Source: Modestobacter sp. VKM Ac-2977
GTDB taxonomy: Bacteria > Actinomycetota > Actinomycetes > Mycobacteriales > Geodermatophilaceae
NCBI RefSeq assembly: GCF_026968045.1
Contig: NZ_JAPVBQ010000002.1
Location: 670,933-734,932, forward strand
Reading direction: 5' to 3'
DNA: 64,000 nt
A program made the position numbers and the translations under genes. Each line of letters starts with the position of its first letter. Within the stretch, counting starts at the first letter, position 1. Below are positions 35,008 to 43,646 of this stretch, one piece after another. The notes beneath the pieces are model-generated. The model did no database searches. It was not told the DNA's origin and saw only the letters and a program-made list of their open reading frames with translations.

Positions 35008-35478
35008 ATGGCCATGATCGAGAGCCCGTTGTCCGAGGACGTCCAGAAGGTCACCGGCGAGGCGCTGCAGGGTGCCGTCGTCGACCTGATCGACCTGAGC
35101 CTGATCGGCAAGCAGGTGCACTGGACGCTGGTGGGCCGCAACTTCCGCAGCATCCACCTGCAGCTGGACGACGTCGTCGCCACTGCCCGCGAGTACCAGG
35201 ACACCGCCGCCGAGCGGGCCGCCGCGATCGGCGTGCTGCCCGACGGCCGCGCCGGCACCGTGCAGGCCAGCGGCATCCCGCAGCCGGCGGTGGAGTGGGT
35301 GCACGCCGACGACGCGATCCGCTACTTCGTCGAGGTGTTCGGCGTGATCGTGGCCCGGATGCGTGACCGCATCGAGGCCACCGAGGTCGACGAGGTCACC
35401 CAGGACCTGATCATCGAGATCACCGGCGCGCTGGAGAAGCACCACTGGATGTGGCAGGCCGAGGCAGCGCAGAACTGA
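35008..35478 (+). CDS. dps: Dps-family DNA-binding/ferritin-like protein
   Basis: A 156-residue four-helix-bundle ferroxidase that forms dodecamers, stores iron and protects DNA. The inter-subunit ferroxidase ligands are visible: [24 protein letters not shown] (His and Asp) and [18 protein letters not shown] (Asp/Glu region). The N-terminus is short with few Lys, and the C-terminus ends [14 protein letters not shown], typical of actinobacterial Dps. The start has a textbook AGGAGG at 34996-35001. It is divergent from hemQ, separated from hemY by a long perfect hairpin, and inserted into the otherwise conserved heme-gene neighbourhood. Confidence 0.92.
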   Translation: MAMIESPLSEDVQKVTGEALQGAVVDLIDLSLIGKQVHWTLVGRNFRSIHLQLDDVVATAREYQDTAAERAAAIGVLPDGRAGTVQASGIPQPAVEWVHADDAIRYFVEVFGVIVARMRDRIEATEVDEVTQDLIIEITGALEKHHWMWQAEAAQN

Positions 35479-35493
35479 GCCCGCTGCACTCCC

Positions 35494-35533
35494 ACCGGAG
35501 GCCGGCACCCCGATCGGGGTGCCGGCCTCCGGT
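35494..35533. terminator. Bidirectional terminator between dps and hemY
   Basis: A perfect 18-bp inverted repeat (arms 35494-35511 and 35516-35533) with loop GATC lies between convergent genes. Confidence 0.85.
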
Positions 35534-35554
35534 GCGTCCAGCCAGGGCGGTGCG

Positions 35555-36928
35555 TCAGCCCAGTGCCTGGACCGCCCGGCGAGCGTCGCGGATGCAGGCC
35601 GGCACCCCGACCCCGCCGTAGGCCGCCCCGGCCACGGCGAGCCCAGGGACGGCGTCGACCGCGGACCGGATCGCGGCGACCCGCTGCGGGTGCCCGACCA
35701 GGTACTGCGGGAGCCCGTCGACCCAGCGGACCAGCTCGGTCTGCACCGGCTCGGGCCGCTCGAGGTCGAGCAGCTCGGCGACGTCGGCGACCACGGCGGC
35801 GGTGAGCTCGGCGTCGTCCCACTGCAGGGCGGCGTCGTCGCCGAAGCGGCCCACCGACGACCGGACCCGCAGCACCGGTGCACCTTCGGGGCCGGACAGG
35901 TGCGGCCACTTCGACGAGGAGACCGTGACGCCCTTCACCAGCCGGCCGGTCACCGGCGGCACGAGCAGCCCCGAGCCGGCCGCGACCGGCTGGTCGGCGA
36001 AGGCCATGGCGACCACGGCCATCGACGCGTACGGGATCCCCTGCAGCGGCTGTACGGCATCGGGGGCGACGTCGGCGAGCAGCCGGGCGGCCGGGCCGGC
36101 CGGGGTGGCCAGCACGACGGCGTCGGCGGTCAGCGTCCCGCCGCCGTCGACGTCCAGCTCGAACCCGGCGGGGGTGCGGCGCAGCGCCGTGACCCGGGTC
36201 TGCAGCCGCACCTCGGCGCCCGAGGCACGCACCAGGGCGTCGGGCATCGAGCCGATGCCCTCGCGGACCGTGACGAACACCGGGCCGTCGACGTCGCCGC
36301 GGCTGCGGGCTCCGGCGTCCCGGGCGGCGACGGCGGCCCCCAGCAGGGAGGTGGCAGCCGGCAGCTCGGCGGCGAGCGCGGGCATGGTGGCGGCGAGGGA
36401 GAGGTCGTCGGGGCGGCCGGCGTAGACGCCGCCGAGCAGCGGCTCGACGAGCCGGTCGACGACCTCGTCGCCGAGCCGCTCCCGCAGCAGGCCGCCGACG
36501 GAGACGTCGCCGTCCAGCTGCAGCGGGGGCAGTTCCGCCTCGGCCCGCACCCGGGCGACCCCGGCCGGGGTCAGCACACCGTCCAGGCCGTCGGCGGTCG
36601 TCGGCACGCCCTGGAGCGTGCCGGCCGGGAGCGGGAAGCGGCCCTCGGGCAGCACGATGGCGGCCTGGGTCGTCTGCGCCGGCACCACCTGGTCGGCCAG
36701 GCCGAGCTGCTCGATCAGCTCGACGGCCTCGGGCACGCGGGCGAGCACCGCCTCGGGGCCGGTGTCGTACCAGCGACCGGCGAGCTCGACCCGGTCCAGC
36801 TTGCCGCCGATGCGGTCGCCGGCCTCCAGCACGACGACCTCCCCGTCGGGGTGGGCGCGGTGCCACTCGAACGCCGCGGTGAGCCCGGTGATCCCGGCGC
36901 CGACGACGACCAGCCGGCGGGTGCTCAT
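35555..36928 (-). CDS. hemY: Coproporphyrinogen/protoporphyrinogen oxidase HemY (CgoX)
   Basis: A 457-residue FAD-dependent oxidase. In HemQ-containing bacteria it oxidises coproporphyrinogen III to coproporphyrin III. The N-terminal dinucleotide-binding motif [12 protein letters not shown] is followed by [14 protein letters not shown]. The middle domain contains [13 protein letters not shown] and [12 protein letters not shown]; the C-terminus has the FAD-closing [20 protein letters not shown]. The ATG at 36928 overlaps the hemE stop (ATGA at 36925-36928), so it is translationally coupled to hemE. The frame remains open far upstream but that part is antisense to other genes. Confidence 0.93.
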   Translation of the reverse strand: MSTRRLVVVGAGITGLTAAFEWHRAHPDGEVVVLEAGDRIGGKLDRVELAGRWYDTGPEAVLARVPEAVELIEQLGLADQVVPAQTTQAAIVLPEGRFPLPAGTLQGVPTTADGLDGVLTPAGVARVRAEAELPPLQLDGDVSVGGLLRERLGDEVVDRLVEPLLGGVYAGRPDDLSLAATMPALAAELPAATSLLGAAVAARDAGARSRGDVDGPVFVTVREGIGSMPDALVRASGAEVRLQTRVTALRRTPAGFELDVDGGGTLTADAVVLATPAGPAARLLADVAPDAVQPLQGIPYASMAVVAMAFADQPVAAGSGLLVPPVTGRLVKGVTVSSSKWPHLSGPEGAPVLRVRSSVGRFGDDAALQWDDAELTAAVVADVAELLDLERPEPVQTELVRWVDGLPQYLVGHPQRVAAIRSAVDAVPGLAVAGAAYGGVGVPACIRDARRAVQALG

Positions 36929-37971
36929 CTCGCGGTCAGCTCGTGCACCAGCTCCACGACGTGGGTGAGCACGCCGGGGTCGGTGTCGGGCAGCACGCCG
37001 TGGCCGAGGTTGAACACGTGCCCACGGGCGGCCCGCCCCTGCTCGACGATGCGGCGCACCTCGCGGTCGACGGTCTCCCGGTCGGCCAGCAGGACGGCGG
37101 GGTCGAGATTGCCCTGCAGGGAGTACCCGGGGCCGACGCGGCGGGCGGCCTCGTCCAGCGGGACCCGCCAGTCGACGCCCACGACGTCGGCACCGGCGTC
37201 GCCGATCAGCGGCAGCAGCTCCCCCGTGCCCACGCCGAAGTGCACCTTGGGCACCTCCGGGCGGGCCAGCCCGTCGAAGACGGCACGCGAGTGCGGCAGC
37301 ACCCGGCCGGCGTAGTCGGCCGCGGACAGGACCCCCGCCCACGAGTCGAAGAGCTGCACCGCGCTGGCGCCGGCGTCGACCTGCACGCGCAGGAACGTCG
37401 CGGCGCTGACCGCGAGCCGTTCCAGCAGCCGCTGCCAGGCCGCCGGCTCGGCGTACATGAACGCCTTCGTGCGGGCGTGCTCCTTGGAGGGGCCACCCTC
37501 GATCAGGTAGGTCGCGAGAGTGAACGGCGCCCCGGCGAAGCCGATCAGCGGCGTGGCGCCCAGCTCGGCGACCAGCCGCTGGACGGCGGTGGCCAGGAAC
37601 TCCAGCCGGTCGGGCTCCAGGGCGGGGAGCGCGTCGACGTCGGCGACGGTCCGCAACGGCGAGGCGATCACGGGCCCGACGCCCGGCTTGATCTCGATGT
37701 CGACCCCGGCCACCACCAGGGGCAGGACGATGTCGGAGAAGAGGATGGCCGCGTCGACGCCGTGCCGACGGACCGGCTGCATCGTGATCTCGGTGACCAG
37801 GTCCGGGTCCTGGCAGGCCTGCAGCATCGCGGTGCCCTCGCGCAGCGCGCGGTACTCGGGCAGCGACCGGCCGGCCTGGCGCATGAACCAGACCGGCGTG
37901 CGCGAGACCGGCAGGCCCCGGGTCGCTCGGACGAGATCGGAGTCGGCGGCCGGTCCTGCAGCTGTTCCCAC
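36925..37971 (-). CDS. hemE: Uroporphyrinogen decarboxylase HemE
   Basis: A 348-residue enzyme that decarboxylates the four acetates of uroporphyrinogen III to coproporphyrinogen III. Both family signatures are present: [16 protein letters not shown] near residue 25, with the substrate-binding Arg residues, and [17 protein letters not shown] in the middle. The catalytic Asp is in LFSDIVLPL. The start is a GTG at 37971 with GGGAGGA about 9 nt upstream. It is first in the two-gene hemE-hemY operon and divergent from the DUF3000 gene, an arrangement shared with other actinobacteria. Confidence 0.95.
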   Translation of the reverse strand: MGTAAGPAADSDLVRATRGLPVSRTPVWFMRQAGRSLPEYRALREGTAMLQACQDPDLVTEITMQPVRRHGVDAAILFSDIVLPLVVAGVDIEIKPGVGPVIASPLRTVADVDALPALEPDRLEFLATAVQRLVAELGATPLIGFAGAPFTLATYLIEGGPSKEHARTKAFMYAEPAAWQRLLERLAVSAATFLRVQVDAGASAVQLFDSWAGVLSAADYAGRVLPHSRAVFDGLARPEVPKVHFGVGTGELLPLIGDAGADVVGVDWRVPLDEAARRVGPGYSLQGNLDPAVLLADRETVDREVRRIVEQGRAARGHVFNLGHGVLPDTDPGVLTHVVELVHELTAR

Positions 37972-38115
37972 GGACGCCGATCCTCCCAGACGTCACCGTG
38001 GCCGGCTCCGCCCCTCCACCGGCCCCTCCACCGGGCCGGGCCCAGCGGAGGTCACGGCTGTGCGTCGGCTGGGCGGGGCGGCGCGTCGGGGCGGTCACTC
38101 CGGTCGTGGGCGACC

Positions 38116-38121
38116 TACCCT
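38116..38121 (+). promoter_or_regulatory. -10 box (TACCCT) of the DUF3000 gene
   Basis: TACCCT ends 6 nt before the GTG at 38128, predicting a leaderless mRNA. Confidence 0.5.
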
Positions 38122-38127
38122 GCGCAC

Positions 38128-38745
38128 GTGGCCCAGCAGCGCAAACGCCTCGACGACGGCGCCCCGCCGCCGGAGCGGCCGGCCTCGTTCCAGGCCGCCC
38201 TGGAAGCACTGGCCACGGTGCGCCCCCGGCCGGAGGTCGTCGTCGAGCAGATCCCGGCGCCGCAACGACTCGCCCCGTGGTCCTCCGCGATCGGCGTGCG
38301 GGTCGCCCACCCCGAGGACGAGGAGGAGGAGCTGGCCAGCGGCCGGTTCATCCTGCTGTACGACCCGGAGGGGCACGACGCCTGGCAGGGCACCACCCGC
38401 TGCGTCGGCTACGTCTCGGCCAGCACCGACTCCGACATGGTCGACGACAGCATGTTCTCCGAGGTCGCCTGGAGCTGGCTGACCGACGCGCTGGCCGAGT
38501 CCGGGGCCGCCCACCACTCCGTCGGCGGCACGGTCACCCGCACCGCCTCCACCCGCTTCGGTTCGATCGCCGCCCCGGAGCACTCGGTCGACGTCGAGAT
38601 CCGCGCCTCCTGGACGGCGGAGGGCACCGACCTCGACCGGCACCTCACCGCCTTCCTCGAGGTGCTGGGCACGGCCGCCGGCCTGCCCCCACCGGGGATC
38701 CGGCTGCTCGCCGCTACCGAGCAGACCGGCCCCGACGACGCCTAG
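38128..38745 (+). CDS. DUF3000-family protein
   Basis: A 205-residue protein of a family nearly confined to Actinobacteria and usually encoded between hemE and an RNase D gene (Rv2680 in M. tuberculosis, as recalled). Typical blocks are FQAALEALATVRPRPEVVVEQIPAPQRLAPWSSAIGV, ASGRFILLYDPEGHDAWQGT and EVAWSWLTDALAESGAAH. It has no signal peptide or catalytic motif, and the function is unknown. Conserved linkage with RNase D suggests RNA metabolism, but here a response-regulator gene separates them. The GTG start is supported by the -10 position. Confidence 0.88.
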   Translation: MAQQRKRLDDGAPPPERPASFQAALEALATVRPRPEVVVEQIPAPQRLAPWSSAIGVRVAHPEDEEEELASGRFILLYDPEGHDAWQGTTRCVGYVSASTDSDMVDDSMFSEVAWSWLTDALAESGAAHHSVGGTVTRTASTRFGSIAAPEHSVDVEIRASWTAEGTDLDRHLTAFLEVLGTAAGLPPPGIRLLAATEQTGPDDA

Positions 38746-38762
38746 ACTCGGCGTCCGTACTC

Positions 38763-38792
38763 CACTCGGCGTAATCGGACGTCGGCCGAGTG
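38763..38792 (+). terminator. Hairpin after the DUF3000 gene
   Basis: CACTCGGC (38763-38770) pairs with GCCGAGTG (38785-38792) across a 14-nt loop, 18 nt past the stop. Confidence 0.45.
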
Positions 38793-38814
38793 CGCGGACA
38801 CGCCGGGCCGTTCG

Positions 38815-38841
38815 CCAGGTGATCACCCGTTGATCACCTGG
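38815..38841. promoter_or_regulatory. Palindromic operator-like repeat before the response regulator gene
   Basis: A perfect 11-bp inverted repeat CCAGGTGATCA-N5-TGATCACCTGG lies 32 nt before the start codon at 38873. It is too AT-rich for a typical local terminator and fits a dimeric regulator site, possibly autoregulatory. Confidence 0.5.
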
Positions 38842-38872
38842 TCGTCGGCCCGGTCCGACGACGGGAGGGTCG

Positions 38873-39583
38873 ATGCCCCAGGACCAGCCGTGGTCCGACG
38901 GCGTCCTCTTCGGCCCGCACGCCAGCGCCCTGGTCGTCGACCCCTTCCCGCTCGTCCGGGAGGCCCTGGCCGGCCGGCTGCGCACGCTGGGCGCCCGGGA
39001 CGTCGAGGAGGCCGCCTCCCTGGAGGAGGCGCGGGTCCGCGCGCACGTCTCCGGCCCGCGGGCACTGTGCGTGCTGGAGATCGACCTGCCCGAGGTCGAG
39101 CCGGAGGCCGCCGGCCGTGGCGGGGACCACGGGCGCGGACTGGAACTGCTCCCCACCCTCCGCACCGAGGGCTGGCCGGTGACCGTCGTACTGACCTCGG
39201 TCACCGACCCGGCCGTCGTCCGGGCGGCCTTCCTGGCCGGGGTGCAGGGCTACCTGCTCAAGACCAGCCCGCTGGCCACGGTGACCGGAGGGCTGCGTGC
39301 GTCGCTGTCCGGGGAGGTCTTCGCCGACCCCGGGATCGCCACCAGCCTGGCCCGGGGGCTCACCCGGAGCGGGGTGGAGGAAGCTGTCGGGGAGTTGTCC
39401 GCCCGGGAACGGGACATCCTGCGGCTCGTCGCCGACGGGCACACGAACAAGGAGATCGGCGAGAAGGTGGACCTGTCCGCACTGACCGTGAAGAGCCACC
39501 TGGCGCGCATCGCGCGCAAGCTGGGCACCGGCGACCGGGCGCACATGGTGGCGCTGGGCCTGCGCTCGGGGGTCATCGAGTGA
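38873..39583 (+). CDS. NarL/LuxR-type response regulator with atypical receiver
   Basis: A 236-residue protein: receiver-like domain (residues about 15-140) plus C-terminal LuxR-type HTH (LSARERDILRLVADGHTNKEIGEKVDLSALTVKSHLARIARKLG, about 175-220). The HTH is canonical. In the receiver, the usual phospho-acceptor strand LLDxxLP reads VLEIDLP, so Glu replaces Asp. The N-terminal acidic pair is DP rather than DD, and about 14 residues (EPEAAGRGGDHGRG) are inserted after it. The Thr/Ser and Lys (VLTSVTD, YLLKTS) remain. It may be active without phosphorylation. No kinase gene is adjacent. RBS GGGAGG at 38863-38868. The stop overlaps the rnd GTG (GTGA). Confidence 0.85.
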   Translation: MPQDQPWSDGVLFGPHASALVVDPFPLVREALAGRLRTLGARDVEEAASLEEARVRAHVSGPRALCVLEIDLPEVEPEAAGRGGDHGRGLELLPTLRTEGWPVTVVLTSVTDPAVVRAAFLAGVQGYLLKTSPLATVTGGLRASLSGEVFADPGIATSLARGLTRSGVEEAVGELSARERDILRLVADGHTNKEIGEKVDLSALTVKSHLARIARKLGTGDRAHMVALGLRSGVIE

Positions 39584-40842
39584 CCACCGACCCGGGCACC
39601 GAGGTGCCCACCGACCCCGGGGTGGAGCCCTCCGTCGACGAGGGCCCGCCCGCGACCCCGCTGCTCGCCCCGCGCGACGGGCTGCCCCCGGTCGTCGAGA
39701 CCTCCACCGCACTGGTCGCCTACGCCGACGCACTGGCCGCCGGCAGCGGCCCGGTCGCCGTGGACGCCGAACGCGCCTCCGGCTACCGCTACGGCCAGAG
39801 CGCCTACCTGGTGCAGATCCGGCGGGCCGGCGCCGGCACCGGCCTGATCGACCCCGTGCCGCTGCCGGACCTCACGGCCGTGCAGACCGCGATCGGTGAC
39901 GCCGAGTGGGTGCTGCACGCGGCCAACCAGGACCTGCCCTGCCTGGCCGAGCTCGGTCTGGTGCCGGCCCGGCTGTTCGACACCGAGCTCGCCGCCCGGC
40001 TGGCCGGGCTGCCCCGAGTGGGGCTGGGCGCCGTCGTCGAGTCGTTGCTGGGCCTCTCGCTGCAGAAGGGGCACTCGGCGGCCGACTGGAGCACCCGCCC
40101 GCTGCCCGAGGACTGGCTCGTCTACGCCGCGCTGGACGTCGAGGTGCTGGTGGAGCTCCGGGACGCCCTGGCGGAGATCCTGGAGGAGCAGGGCAAGACC
40201 GAGTGGGCCCGGCAGGAGTTCGCGGCGATCCTGGCCGCCGGTCCCCCGGCGCCCAAGGTCGACCCGTGGCGGAAGACCTCCGGGATGCACGGCCTGCGCA
40301 ACCGCCGCCAGCTGGGCATGCTGCGGGCACTGTGGCAGGCCCGGGACGACCTCGCCCGGCGGCGCGACATCGCACCCGGCCGGGTGCTGCCCGACGCCGC
40401 CATCGTCTCCGCAGTGCAGGCCGACCCGAAGACCGAGGGCGCGCTGCTGGAGCTCCCGGTGTTCCGGGGCCGGGCGAACCGGAAGCTGGTGAACACCTGG
40501 TTCGGCGCGCTGAACCGGGGCCGCGAGCTGCCGGAGGACCAGCTGCCGCCGCACAGCCGCCCCGGTGACGGGCCGCCGCCGGTGAACCGCTGGGGCGACC
40601 GCGACCCCGCCGCCGCCGCCCGGCTCAAGGCCGCCCGGGCCGCGCTGGCCCAGGTCTCGGAGCAGTGGTCGGTACCGGTGGAGAACCTGCTCGCCCCCGA
40701 CCTGGTCCGGCGGCTGATGTGGGCGCCGCCCGGGCCGGCCGACGCGGCGGCCGTGGCCGAGGTGCTGCGCGCCGGCGGTGCGCGGGAGTGGCAGGTCGAG
40801 CTCACCGGCGACCTGCTCACCGAGGCGATCGCCGCCGGCTGA
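39580..40842 (+). CDS. rnd: Ribonuclease D (3'-5' exoribonuclease)
   Basis: A 420-residue DEDD-family exonuclease involved in tRNA and structured-RNA 3' maturation. The DEDDy motifs are visible: ExoI VAVDAERASGYRY (DxE), ExoII AANQDLPCLAELG, and ExoIII LVYAALDVEVLVEL (Tyr and Asp). An HRDC domain (GRVLPDAAIVSAVQ region) follows, then a further C-terminal helical region. It starts at a GTG overlapping the regulator stop by 4 nt. About 35 residues before the exonuclease domain are Pro/Asp/Glu-rich and probably disordered. It belongs to the hemE-DUF3000-rnd-dxs neighbourhood known from mycobacteria. Confidence 0.92.
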   Translation: MTTDPGTEVPTDPGVEPSVDEGPPATPLLAPRDGLPPVVETSTALVAYADALAAGSGPVAVDAERASGYRYGQSAYLVQIRRAGAGTGLIDPVPLPDLTAVQTAIGDAEWVLHAANQDLPCLAELGLVPARLFDTELAARLAGLPRVGLGAVVESLLGLSLQKGHSAADWSTRPLPEDWLVYAALDVEVLVELRDALAEILEEQGKTEWARQEFAAILAAGPPAPKVDPWRKTSGMHGLRNRRQLGMLRALWQARDDLARRRDIAPGRVLPDAAIVSAVQADPKTEGALLELPVFRGRANRKLVNTWFGALNRGRELPEDQLPPHSRPGDGPPPVNRWGDRDPAAAARLKAARAALAQVSEQWSVPVENLLAPDLVRRLMWAPPGPADAAAVAEVLRAGGAREWQVELTGDLLTEAIAAG

Positions 40843-40845
40843 CGG

Positions 40846-41382
40846 TCAGCCCCGGAGCAGGTCGGCCAGCCTCAGCACGGTCCGCCAGTTGCGGGTCGTG
40901 CTCACCGGCCCGCCACCCCGACGAGCCAGGGCTGCGGCGAGCGGGCTGGCCAGCTGGCCGTGCGGGCACCACAGGAACAGCTCGCGGCCGTGCACCGCGA
41001 AGGCGTCGTCCCCCGGGTCGACCGTGCGCAGCCACTCCCCCAGCTCGACCGGCAGCTCGGCGGCGGCGAAGGCGACGACGTAGCGAGTCGGGTCGGTCAC
41101 CACGGCGCCGAGGGGGTCACGGGTGACGACGTCGAGGAACTCCTCGGCGGTGCGGACGACGACCGGGACCGGGAAGCCGAACCGGCGTTCCAGTGCCTGC
41201 TCCACCGACCCGCTCAGCTCCTCGGCCGGCGCGGCCGCCTCGAGCACGACGTTCCCGCTCTGCAGCAGCGTGCGCACCTCCCGGTGCCCCGCGGCGACGA
41301 GCAGCTCGCGTAGGTCCGCCATCCCGACCCGGTGGGTGCGGCCGAGGTTGATCCCCCGCAGCAGCAGCACGTACCTGTTCAC
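40846..41382 (-). CDS. DUF1697-family protein
   Basis: A 178-residue protein starting VNRYVLLLRGINLGRTHRVGMADLRELL (GTG start), followed by GHREVRTLLQSGNVVLEA. The RGINxG...LxSGNVV pattern is diagnostic for DUF1697, a two-domain alpha/beta fold present in many bacteria with no known biochemical role. The C-terminal RNWRTVLRLADLL also fits. It ends 3 nt from the convergent rnd stop. A strong hairpin lies just upstream of its start, at the end of the sugar-transport operon. It is not part of the conserved block in mycobacteria, so it may be a local insertion. Confidence 0.88.
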   Translation of the reverse strand: MNRYVLLLRGINLGRTHRVGMADLRELLVAAGHREVRTLLQSGNVVLEAAAPAEELSGSVEQALERRFGFPVPVVVRTAEEFLDVVTRDPLGAVVTDPTRYVVAFAAAELPVELGEWLRTVDPGDDAFAVHGRELFLWCPHGQLASPLAAALARRGGGPVSTTRNWRTVLRLADLLRG

Positions 41383-41416
41383 GTTGTCGGGCTCCGCCGC
41401 ACCGTCAGCTCGTGCA

Positions 41417-41456
41417 CCACGGGCACGGCGCGCGCCATTGCGCGCCGTGCCCGTGG
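41417..41456 (-). terminator. Terminator of the sugar ABC operon
   Basis: A perfect 17-bp inverted repeat (arms 41417-41433 and 41440-41456) with loop GCCATT, 20 nt past the permease stop. Confidence 0.85.
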
Positions 41457-41475
41457 CCGGCCCGTCGTCACGGCA

Positions 41476-42759
41476 TCAGCGTGCGGTGGCCGCCCGGCGG
41501 CGGGCCAGCGCGTCGACCGATGCGGCCAGCAGCAGCACCCCGCCGGTGATGACGAAGTTCAGGTACGCCGCCACCCCGAGCAGCCCCAGCCCGTTGGCGA
41601 TGATCGCGATGACCAGGCCACCGAGCAGCGCGTCGCGGGCCCGCCCCCGCCCGCCGAAGAGGCTGGTGCCACCGATGACCGCGGCCCCGACCGCGTACAG
41701 CAGCGTGTTGCCCGCACCGGCGTCCGGCGTCACCGAGCTCAGCCGCGAGGTGGCGAGGATGCCACTGATCGCGGCCAGGCTGGAGGAGATGACGAACGCC
41801 ATCACCCGGATCCGGGTCACGTTGATGCCCGCCCGGCGAGCCGCCTCGGCGTTGCCGCCGACCGCGTACATGTGCCGGCCGAAGCTGGTGCGGGACAGCA
41901 CGAAGGTGACCACCAGCAGCAGCAGGATGACCAACGGGATGGCGTAGGGGATGCCGGCCAGGTCGACCGCCGCCGACAGCGCCCGGTCCTCGCTGAGGAT
42001 CGCGGTCACGCCCAGCACCACCACGGCCATGAGCACGACGCGGAGGACGACCAGCACCAGCGGCTGGTGGGCCAGGTCACGGGCCCGCTTGGCCCGCCAG
42101 CGCCAGAGCTCGATCGCGGCGTAGCCGACCGCCACCAGCACGGCCAGCGCCCAGCCGACCGCCAGCGGCAGGTTCTCGTTGGCCAGTGCGCGGATCACCG
42201 GTTCCCGCACGGGCACGGTGCCGCCCTGGCCGATCAGCCGCAGGGTCACGCCCTGCCAGCCCAGGAACAGCGCCAGGGTCACCACGAACGACGGGATGCC
42301 GACCATGCCGACCAGGCTGCCGGTGAACATCCCGATCACCGCACCGGTGACGATCGCGGCGAGGACGGCGACCGGCCAGCCGAACCCGCTCTGCACCAGC
42401 ACCTGGGCCAGGACCGCCGAGCAGACCCCGCTGACCACGCCGGCCGACAGGTCGATCTCGCCCAGGAGCAGGACGAAGACCAGGCCCATCGCGAGCACGA
42501 TGATCGGGGTGGCCTGCACCGCGAGGTTGGCCAGGTTCAGCGGGGTCAGGAAGGTGCCCGGCCGCAGCACCGTGAACAGGATGCCGAGGGTGATGATGCC
42601 CAGGACGGCCGGGAGCGCCCCCAGGTCACCGCCGCGCAGCTTGTCCAGGTAACCCCGGACGGCGCCGCCGAGGGTGTTGTCCTGCCGGTCGCCCTCGAAG
42701 CCCGCCGCGGGCTTCTGCGGACCGCTCGCCTCGGCGGCGGTCAATGTGTTGCTCGACAT
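41476..42759 (-). CDS. Sugar ABC transporter permease (XylH/RbsC-type)
   Basis: A 427-residue permease of the CUT2 (ribose/xylose/galactose) class with about ten or more helices. The BPD_transp_2 hallmarks are visible: VFVLLLGEIDLSAGVVSGV, GIPSFVVTLALFLGWQGV, FGRHMYAVGGNAEAARRAGINV and AAVIGGTSLFGGRGRARDALLGGLVIAIIANGL. The extra charged loop (WRWRAKRARDLAHQP) and length above 400 resemble XylH more than RbsC. It is last of three genes on the minus strand, starting 9 nt after the ATPase stop. It should form the membrane channel with the neighbouring ATPase and binding protein. Confidence 0.88.
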   Translation of the reverse strand: MSSNTLTAAEASGPQKPAAGFEGDRQDNTLGGAVRGYLDKLRGGDLGALPAVLGIITLGILFTVLRPGTFLTPLNLANLAVQATPIIVLAMGLVFVLLLGEIDLSAGVVSGVCSAVLAQVLVQSGFGWPVAVLAAIVTGAVIGMFTGSLVGMVGIPSFVVTLALFLGWQGVTLRLIGQGGTVPVREPVIRALANENLPLAVGWALAVLVAVGYAAIELWRWRAKRARDLAHQPLVLVVLRVVLMAVVVLGVTAILSEDRALSAAVDLAGIPYAIPLVILLLLVVTFVLSRTSFGRHMYAVGGNAEAARRAGINVTRIRVMAFVISSSLAAISGILATSRLSSVTPDAGAGNTLLYAVGAAVIGGTSLFGGRGRARDALLGGLVIAIIANGLGLLGVAAYLNFVITGGVLLLAASVDALARRRAATAR

Positions 42760-42768
42760 GACGTCCTC

Positions 42769-43575
42769 TCAGTCCTCGAGGTCTTCGGCCGAGAGGCCCA
42801 GGTCACCGGATCGGCCGGAGGTGATGAGCTCGATGACCTGGGTGCGGTCGACCTGGTCGATCGGGACGTCGGCGGCCACCCGGCCCAGGTAGAGCGCCGC
42901 AACCCGGTCGGCGACCTCGAACACGTCGACCATGTTGTGCGTGATGAAGACGACGGCGTGGCCGGCGTCGGCCAGCCGGCGGACCAGGTCCAGCACCTGC
43001 CGGGTCTGCGCCACGCCCAGTGCCGCGGTCGGCTCGTCGAGGATGACGAGCTTGGACTCCCACAGCACGGCCTTGGCGATGGCCACGGTCTGCCGCTGTC
43101 CGCCGGAGAGGCTGGACACCAGCTGCCGGACGGACTTCAGGGTGCGGACAGACAGCTTGGCCAGCGTCTCCCGGGCCGCCACCTCCATCGACTGCTCATC
43201 GAGCAGAACGCCGCGCTTGCGCTCCCGCCCCAGGAACATGTTCTGGACGACGTCGAGGTTGTCGGCCAGCGCGAGGTCCTGGTAGACCACCTCGATCCCG
43301 AGCTTGGCGGCGTCCCGGGGGCTGTGCAGCGTGACTCGCTCGCCCTCGAACTCCACCTCGCCCGAGTCGAACGGGTGGATGCCCGCGATGCCCTTGATCA
43401 GCGTGCTCTTGCCCGCTCCGTTGTCACCGACCAGTGCGGTGACCTTCCCGGGGTAGACGGTGAGGTGGACGTCGTGCAGCACCTGGACGGCGCCGAAGCT
43501 CTTGTCCACCCCCCGCAGTTCGAGGGTGGGCCGGCCGACGGCCGTGGTGCCGTGATCGCGCTCTGGAGCGGACAC
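42769..43575 (-). CDS. Sugar ABC transporter ATPase, single-domain (FrcA/half-XylG type)
   Basis: A 268-residue ATPase with one nucleotide-binding domain. It shows Walker A GDNGAGKST (residues about 51-59), Q-loop VVYQDLALADNLDVVQNMFLG, signature LSGGQRQTVAIAKA, Walker B LVILDEPTAALGV and switch His in FITHN. Canonical XylG, RbsA and MglA are tandem two-domain proteins of about 500 residues; this one is half-size like FrcA and would dimerise. There is no sign of truncation; the stop is followed by a normal 9-nt gap to the permease. A hairpin at 43605-43634 separates it from the binding-protein gene. Confidence 0.88.
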   Translation of the reverse strand: MSAPERDHGTTAVGRPTLELRGVDKSFGAVQVLHDVHLTVYPGKVTALVGDNGAGKSTLIKGIAGIHPFDSGEVEFEGERVTLHSPRDAAKLGIEVVYQDLALADNLDVVQNMFLGRERKRGVLLDEQSMEVAARETLAKLSVRTLKSVRQLVSSLSGGQRQTVAIAKAVLWESKLVILDEPTAALGVAQTRQVLDLVRRLADAGHAVVFITHNMVDVFEVADRVAALYLGRVAADVPIDQVDRTQVIELITSGRSGDLGLSAEDLED

Positions 43576-43604
43576 GTGGGTCCCTTCTCGGCTGGACAGG
43601 CCGA

Positions 43605-43634
43605 CAGGGGCGCCCCCCGGAGAGGGCGCCCCTG
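43605..43634 (-). promoter_or_regulatory. Intercistronic hairpin between sugar-binding protein and ATPase genes
   Basis: A perfect 11-bp stem (43605-43615/43624-43634) with an 8-nt loop lies 12 nt past the binding-protein stop. Such hairpins partially terminate or protect the upstream mRNA so that binding protein exceeds transporter. Confidence 0.65.
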
Positions 43635-43646
43635 CTGGCAGGTGGA

